A stretch of DNA of 12,671 nt. Origin: Cymbomonas tetramitiformis. Its lineage: Eukaryota > Chlorophyta > Pyramimonadophyceae > Pyramimonadales > Pyramimonadaceae. The stretch lies in assembly GCA_001247695.2 (NCBI GenBank), contig LGRX02028756.1, forward strand, positions 1-12,671. Direction: 5' to 3'. A model generated the notes under the pieces. It was not told the DNA's origin. It saw only the letters and a program-made list of their open reading frames with translations, and did not search any database. The first letter of the stretch is position 1. Each line of letters opens with the position of its first letter. Of this stretch, positions 8,271 to 12,671 are shown one piece after another. The translations under genes were made by a program, and so were the position numbers.

Positions 8271-8813
8271 TTCAGCGTGTCCGTCCGAACGAGGATTATA
8301 AGGCGTAGTGGATGCCACTTTGGTTCCCATAAGTCTCATCAACTCCTTCCACACAGCATCCTGAAAACGAGGGTCCCGGTCGGAGACAATCTTCATAGGA
8401 GCGCCATGTAGTTTCCAGATGTGGTCGAAGTAGATTCGGGCGATAACCTCGGCGGAGCTGTCCTAGAAGTTCAAGGGGATAATGTGAACCATTTTGCTGA
8501 GCTTACAAGTGAAGGTTGCAAAAGCATCGTGATTTCGCGCCGTGACTGGGAGTCCGGTGACAAAGTTCACGCTGACCACTTGCCATAGTCGCGTAGGAAT
8601 AGTGTGGGGGTTCAGCAATCCATCCGGGTAGGAATTTCTCGGTCGCACCGCTTGACAGATAGCGCAAGATGAAACCCAGCGTCGTCCCAAATCTTCCGCG
8701 GCCCCTTTCCACCAGAAGCGTCGCAGTACCCGTTCCAGAGTTTTGTCTCTTCCCGCGTGTCCAGCTGAAACAGACGAGTGCGCTTCTTGCAGCACTACCT
8801 CGCGAAGCGGTGA
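8271..8813 (-). other. Gypsy integrase: HHCC zinc domain and interrupted DDE core
   Basis: The zinc domain has His codons at 8780-8778 and 8759-8757 and a C-x2-C pair at 8666-8655 (SCAICQ). In the core, VSVNFVTGLP has Asn where the first catalytic Asp belongs, a TAG stands at 8465-8463, the second Asp is kept in SDRD (8381-8379), and the third residue, Glu, is the last recognisable codon (8273-8271). After it the frame runs into lysine codons from the T-rich tract. This arrangement cannot give an active integrase. Confidence 0.85.
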
Positions 8814-9083
8814 ATCTTCTCCCAGTGCCAACCGATAGCGTCCAGCGCTAATAACCCTCCACAAGACATCTCCCACCACGCAGAAGTCAAGAGTGCGTTG
8901 ATGCGGAGCCTCTTGGATTTCCTTCCTCAAGGTCTGCAGTGGACCATGTCGCCCATATTCCGCTTGCAGAGCTTTGAGGAACTGGCCTCCTGATATCTGA
9001 TGGTGCAGGTCTCGGACGCTGGCCGCCTCTCCAGTAAGCACGATAGGAGGAGGTGAACTCGTCCTCCTTTCCCGCTTGACACG

Positions 9084-9539
9084 CTGTCGAGCCGGCGGAG
9101 CGTACACCACTAGCAGAGGCCAAGGAAGATCCAGAAGGGCTCCATCCGGAGCAGCGAACATCTGCACTGGTTCTCCTTGAGCGTCATGTGTGGGTATAAT
9201 GTACTCCACTCTCATTCCCGCAGATCTGAACAACTGCCGCCACTGGGGCATGCGAGACTGAAAATCAGGAAGGACAAAGAGAGCTGAAGTATTCTCAGGG
9301 TCCAGACGCCATTCTTCCACATATCTCCTCAGTACGGCCTCAATGGTCAAATGGTTGGAGGAGAAGGGAGGATTGCACCAGACGTTCAACCCTCGCCAGT
9401 TTTCCTTCAAGCAGTCCGCCCAGTAGCGATTAACCTGACGATTCTTTCCTCCCAAGTCGCAACAGGCGTCCACCTCGAAAGGTCCATATTCTTGACTCAG
9501 AAAATCGAGCATGTCCGCCGCACGGAACTTCCAGTCCTG
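9084..9539 (-). other. Dam-like DNA N6-adenine methyltransferase domain in gypsy pol
   Basis: This domain of about 150 residues starts at DWKFRAADMLDFL. It has EYGPFEVDACCD, NRYW, an intact NVWCNPPFSS (the NPPF motif IV codons at 9363-9374), SALFVLPDF, and a terminal PWPLLVVYAPP strand. This is the pattern of phage-type Dam (DNA N-6-adenine-methyltransferase) domains. I know similar insertions between RNase H and integrase in gypsy elements of green algae. The expected role is adenine methylation of element or host DNA. No frame break lies within the domain itself. Confidence 0.8.
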
Positions 9540-9670
9540 TCGGTCGCTGGGCTCCAGGAGTCTGGTTGAGGCCTCGCTGCGCTTCGGCGCCGCGGTGTTG
9601 CCAGCAGGGGTTTTCCTGGGAGATGGAGGCGAGGAAGCTGTCAATTTGCCAGAGCGCGTCTGAACCGCCA

Positions 9671-10227
9671 ATGTCCCAACGACTGTTACGGGCTTCACGC
9701 GTAGAGCAGGCAAGTGATCGAGTTCTCGATTTCGGAAGGTGGCGTATTGTTGCTAAAGTGTTTTTTCGCGTAGAATACGAATCTGATGTGTAAATTAGCA
9801 GAGGCGTAGTGTATCACACCGTATCGATAGTGGGGTCGGTGTGGCATGTCTCCCTCAAGTATGTCTCAACGACTGTTACGGGCTTTACGCGCGGAGCAGG
9901 CAAGGGATCGAGTTCTCGATTTCGGAAGGTGGAGTATTGATGGGAAAGAGTTTTTCTGCGTAGAATACGAATCTGGTGTGTAAATTAGCAGAGGCGTAGT
10001 GTATCACACTGTATCGATAGCGTGGGGTGGCATGTCTCCCTATGTCCCAGCGACTCGTCTGGGACGGTTACAGGCTTCACGCGCGGAGCAGGCAAGTGAT
10101 TGAGTTATCGATTTCGGAAGTTGGAGTGTTGTTGTGAAAGTGTTTTTCCCCGTAGAATACGAATCTGATGCGTAAATTAGTAAATGCGTAGTGTATCACA
10201 CCGTATCGATAGCGTGGGGTGGCATGT
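9671..10227. repeat. Triplicated tandem repeat, about 181-190 bp units
   Basis: Three diverged head-to-tail copies lie at about 9671-9860, 9861-10041 and 10042-10227. Each opens with an ATGTC(C/T)CA(A/G)CGACT-type segment and shares a GCAGGCAAG element, a TCGATTTCGGAAG element, CGTAGAATACGAATCTG and GTAGTGTATCACAC(C/T)GTATCGATAG. They close on GGTGTGGCATGT or GGGGTGGCATGT. Copies differ by scattered substitutions and small indels, so the array is not recent. The first copy abuts the truncated gypsy fragment. The origin is unknown: satellite, tandem UTR of an element, or local duplication. Confidence 0.88.
10044..10065. repeat. Inverted repeat inside third repeat copy
   Basis: GTCCCAG at 10044-10050 and CTGGGAC at 10059-10065 form a perfect 7-bp inverted repeat with an 8-base loop. 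The right arm comes from a short insertion absent from copies 1 and 2. Confidence 0.6.
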
Positions 10228-10857
10228 AACATTTCGGAGTCAACATGCCAGCGGAATCGGGATACATTTCTATGGATTCAGGTTCGAGCGTGACCCAATA
10301 ATGCATTTTTGGGTTTATATCGAAAAATTTGGCGCATGGCTCGCGTTGGAACCGATCAATAAGCGGGGGATTGTGGCATAGTGAAGCCCATTTACCCCTT
10401 ATCACATTTAAGCCTAAATTATTATTGTAATGCCCTTATTATGTAACACCCTATATATATTTTGGCAAGAATTCTCATAAAAGGTTCACCCTACACGCGA
10501 GGAATTGCAAAACAACATCCCTAGCACGTCATAAGATAATGTCGCCTTGAACCAATACGGATAACGTCGGGTTAAAAAAAAAAAACCGGAGCTGCATATG
10601 GATACGTATGCCGTATCACCCACCGAGCCCTCACCCACCTAAGCTGAAAGCTCGAAGCCCTCGCCGAGTTGAGAGCTCGGATGAGTGTTCAGTTTTCAAT
10701 TGTCGAATCTCACCCACAATCAAAAGAGAGTATTGTCTGTGGCCGCAGCGATATCGCTCAAATCGTCAACTTGCGCAATCTCTACAATAGTTTAACCTTC
10801 TCCTAGGTCTGTACAAAAGGCCATACACGACCTATTTTATCAACGATTCAGATCTCG
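10228..10857. other. Intergenic stretch without recognised gene
   Basis: No convincing coding sequence or RNA gene is visible. The base composition is AT-richer than the retroelement. It holds a TATA-like run (CTATATATAT, 10451-10460), a 12-A run (10574-10585), and direct GAGCCCTC/AGCCCTC words around 10620-10665. The promoter of the downstream synthase gene should lie here, but no element can be assigned with confidence. Confidence 0.6.
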
Positions 10858-12473
10858 ATGTTGAGTTGCTTGCACGGAGCTTATGGTCAGTACACACTAC
10901 GTTTGCCGCACGTAGCTCAAGCGGGGCTGCGCCTGGGAAGCGGGGCAAAGGGTGTAAAGTCCTTATGCCCCACGAGCCAGTCTTATTTTTTTAGCTGTGC
11001 TGGACGAAGGGTTGTAGTTACCGGGATAGGACTTGTAACTCCGCTCGGTGTTGGAACTGATCTGGTTTGGGACCGCTTAATCTCTGGATCGTGTGGAATT
11101 CGCGCACTCTCAAAAGACGACTTTTCTGATGGCGAAGAAGCCCTGAATCAAATGACGTCAACAATAGCTGGAAGGGTACCTACCGAGCAGTTGTCTTCTG
11201 TGCCCTGGTCACCCAAGGTGGTGCGTTGTCTATGTCCGTGCAGCTTTCCAACATCAAGGGGTGTCACTTCGTATTTACTTCCTTTTGAAGGACCTATTTT
11301 CCCGAGGAGCCAGAGTGAAGACAAAGCTTTTCGCATAAAGGGTGGCTTTAGGTGTTTGCACGTTGCGGCGACCAGAGTCATGCGGTGGGCTGACCTCAAG
11401 GACTCCTCACTTGCAACGACGAAAGGTTGTTAAACTTCGGGCCGCACAGCAAGTTGCCAAGATCTCCGCCTGCTTAAGTGTTCATATTTACTAGGACTTC
11501 AACGATGCCAAGTGAACGTATGGAGGAATAGGAAGCACCACTTTACGCTTCATGAATACTGCTATAAGTACTGCGTCACATCCACTGACGGAAGACAACT
11601 TTCGGCGACAGGATTCGAGAAGGGCTGCCACCTTTACGTCGTTCGCGCTCACAGCTGCAGCAGAGGTGCGATGAATACAAGCCAGAAGTTTTCCCGGCAT
11701 GCTGACGGGGCTACGCTATCGAAACGTATCTCATCAGAAAAGCGCCATTGGTGGTTGAGACTTGGTGTGTCCGTGTCCTTGAGGTGCTTCAGGCTCTACT
11801 TGACGCGGGATGGAAACCAGAACATCAAACATCGCGTGAACGAACTGGAGTTGCAATTGGCTCTGGAATGAGCTCAGCGTCAGACATGGCGGAAGCTGGC
11901 AGGCTTTTGGTAAAGTTTTGCTCACCCCCGTCTTCTTGGCTCAGTCGGACCCTATCAGCCATCGGCACTTTTCCTGCAATTGGTAGTCTTTTTTCAGTTC
12001 TCCGAAAGTCAATGCATCGCTCAGACTTCTATACTGGCGGGTTGCTCGAGCAGAAAGGTGGGCAAGGCCGACGAATCAGTCCATATTTCATCCCTCGCAT
12101 CTTGGTGAACATGGCAGCAGGAGCTGTCAGTATGGAGTATGGCTTCAGGTAACTCACGGCGGCCATCGCTCGTTCTTTCGTCGGATACAGAGTGTGTTTT
12201 TTGCTTTGAGACTTTGGACATCCATTCTACTCGGCGTGCAACGCGAAATAACGCATATGCATATCATATGCAAGTGTAATGCGCAGTGTGCACGCTTTTC
12301 AGCAGAAATGAGCACTGGCTGCTTCAGCTGTTCATAAGCGCAAGCGCCATTCGCACTGAACGACTGATCTGCAAGAGCGATTTGTTTGTTGGGGTGAGGG
12401 AATGCAGAGGACCACTGCATGCAGCATCGACCGCTTGTGCAAGTGGCGCGCATAGCATAGGGGACGCATTCAG
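10858..12473 (+). CDS. 3-oxoacyl-ACP synthase (KAS II / OXSM type), probably mitochondrial; five exons, 3'-partial
   Basis: The enzyme condenses malonyl-ACP with acyl-ACP in type II fatty-acid synthesis. Exons read by homology and GT-AG ends: exon 1 from 10858 to about 11198-11220; exon 2 from about 11569 (or 11595) to 11665; exon 3 at 11793-11909; exon 4 at 12054-12148; exon 5 at 12408-12473. Joined phases agree for exons 2-5. Motifs in order are [34 protein letters not shown] joined to [35 protein letters not shown], and [15 protein letters not shown] with the active-site Cys at 12436-12438. The first 48 residues have Arg, Lys and Ser but no Asp or Glu, fitting an organelle transit peptide. 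The sequence resembles plant and human mitochondrial KAS more than plastid KAS. The catalytic His residues lie in exons beyond the window. The exon 1/2 junction is unresolved. Confidence 0.88.
11666..11792 (+). other. Intron 2 of the 3-oxoacyl-ACP synthase gene
   Basis: A 127-base intron with donor GTGCGA and acceptor TTCAG, phase 0. Removing it joins an Ala-Ala-Ala-Glu end to Ala-Leu-Leu-Asp-Ala-Gly-Trp, which matches the uninterrupted family helix in length. Confidence 0.8.
11910..12053 (+). other. Intron 3 of the 3-oxoacyl-ACP synthase gene
   Basis: A 144-base intron with donor GTAAAG after the AGRLL codons and acceptor GAGCAG before [10 protein letters not shown], phase 0. The joined segment has the same residue count as human OXSM across this region, as I recall that protein. 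Confidence 0.8.
12149..12407 (+). other. Intron 4 of the 3-oxoacyl-ACP synthase gene
   Basis: A 259-base intron with donor GTAACT and acceptor TGCAG, phase 2. Splicing restores an Arg codon in YGF-R-GPLH, directly before the active-site motif. Confidence 0.88.
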
Positions 12474-12671
12474 GTGCCCACTCCAACTTTGGCTTCCGGC
12501 TCAACAGCCGGTGCTATTGATTGCATATGACGATCCGCACACAAAGTTGACGGCCGTTGCTTCGCCTGCTGAAAACTCGTAGAGTTCTTCCGGCCACCAT
12601 CCTTCTCACACGGAGCCCGTTTAATTGCTTTTCGGAGGGAAGGCTCAGTCGTCCTTCTCACACGGAGCCCG
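12474..12671 (+). other. Start of intron 5 of the 3-oxoacyl-ACP synthase gene
   Basis: After exon 5 (ending TTC AG, phase 2) the sequence continues GTGCCC and loses KAS homology: the expected GDADVMVAGG segment does not appear before the window ends. The donor is weaker than GTAAG but follows an AG exon end. The acceptor lies outside the window. Confidence 0.65.
12600..12671. repeat. Direct repeat with 52-bp period at window edge
   Basis: The 20-mer TCCTTCTCACACGGAGCCCG occurs at 12600-12619 and again, unchanged, at 12652-12671. The second copy runs off the window end, so a longer tandem array in the intron is possible. Confidence 0.75.

Larger units (their letters stand above)
8271..9670 (-). 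pseudogene. Ty3/gypsy pol fragment: Dam-like methyltransferase and broken integrase
   Basis: The minus-strand frame runs from about 9670 to a TAG at 8463-8465. The ATG at 9713 lies inside the neighbouring tandem repeat and is not a real start. Gag, protease, RT and RNase H are absent, so the fragment is 5'-truncated. An AVQTRSGK spacer comes first, then a Dam-like methyltransferase domain, an HHCC zinc domain and the integrase core. Past the TAG the same frame keeps integrase homology (SDRDPRFQ, TPYNPRSDGHAE) down to 8271, where it stops at the LINE boundary. The first catalytic Asp of the core is Asn (codon 8567-8565). A nonsense codon, a lost active-site residue and two truncations make this a dead copy. 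Confidence 0.88.
8271..9670 (-). mobile_element. Ty3/gypsy LTR retrotransposon remnant
   Basis: This is an internal pol segment of a gypsy-class element, with no recognisable LTR, primer-binding site or polypurine tract in the window. The right edge is a junction with the triplicated repeat at about 9671. The left edge is the LINE 3' end at about 8271, inside the integrase core. The rest of the integrase would be expected to the left of the window if the LINE inserted here. Confidence 0.8.

Noticed and set aside
9711..9713. ATG as a genuine start of a methyltransferase-integrase gene
   Set aside because: It falls within the first copy of the tandem repeat, outside the gypsy-like sequence. 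Pol is normally translated from far upstream.
9671..10227. CRISPR array or LTR
   Set aside because: Units are about 185 bp, contiguous without spacers, and diverged, so not CRISPR. They lack TG...CA ends and a flanking primer-binding site, so an LTR is not supported.
10451..10460. TATA-like run as the promoter of the synthase gene
   Set aside because: It is about 400 bases upstream of the start codon with no supporting initiator or spacing evidence, in generally AT-rich DNA.
10574..10585. 12-A run as a retroposon tail
   Set aside because: No element body or target-site duplication could be identified around it; a simple homopolymer is sufficient.
11748..12152. 134-codon ORF spanning synthase exons 3-4
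   Set aside because: It opens on TTG, runs through intron 3 (lost homology at 11910-12053), and fits only as two exons joined by GT-AG.

Overview
This is eukaryotic nuclear DNA. It holds two nested or abutting retrotransposon remnants, a short tandem-repeat block, and the 5' part of an intron-split host gene. Spliceosomal GT-AG introns, a LINE-class polyprotein and a Ty3/gypsy pol fragment exclude a prokaryote. The host gene resembles plant and animal mitochondrial 3-oxoacyl-ACP synthases. The retroelement types (a LINE with RNase H plus a restriction-like endonuclease, and a gypsy pol with a Dam-like domain) are ones I associate mainly with algae. An alga or related protist is my best guess; no species can be named from this window.

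Bases 1-8181 (+) are one uninterrupted reading frame, open from the first base, so its 5' part lies outside the window. It encodes a very large non-LTR retrotransposon polyprotein. The order is reverse transcriptase, Ulp1/C48-like cysteine protease, low-complexity linker with possible small chromatin or winged-helix-like modules, a domain strongly resembling PCIF1/CAPAM (the cap-adjacent m6Am RNA methyltransferase), RNase H, a charged linker with a candidate nuclear localisation signal, and a CCHC zinc knuckle with a PD-(D/E)xK restriction-like endonuclease. RT, protease, RNase H and endonuclease all keep their visible catalytic residues. The PCIF1-like domain has NPEY where active enzymes have NPPF. 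A short 3' UTR ends in a T-rich tract near 8255-8272.

Bases 8271-9670 (-) are a decayed fragment of Ty3/gypsy pol with a Dam-like N6-adenine methyltransferase domain (NPPF intact) followed by integrase. The integrase has lost its first catalytic Asp (now Asn) and has an in-frame TAG, yet homology continues in the same frame to the catalytic Glu, exactly where the LINE sequence begins. The simplest reading is that the LINE inserted into an older gypsy copy.

Bases 9671-10227 are three tandem copies of a repeat of about 181-190 bp abutting the truncated gypsy end. Bases 10228-10857 are AT-richer and carry no recognisable gene.

Bases 10858-12473 (+) are the first five exons that I could place of a 3-oxoacyl-ACP synthase (KAS II / OXSM, fatty-acid elongation in mitochondria). 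They run from a probable transit peptide to the exon with the active-site cysteine; the rest lies beyond the right edge. The last intron contains the start of a 52-bp-period direct repeat.

The most notable feature is that two unrelated retroelements in one locus each carry an adenine-N6-methyltransferase-type domain. The one in the LINE belongs to the PCIF1 family.
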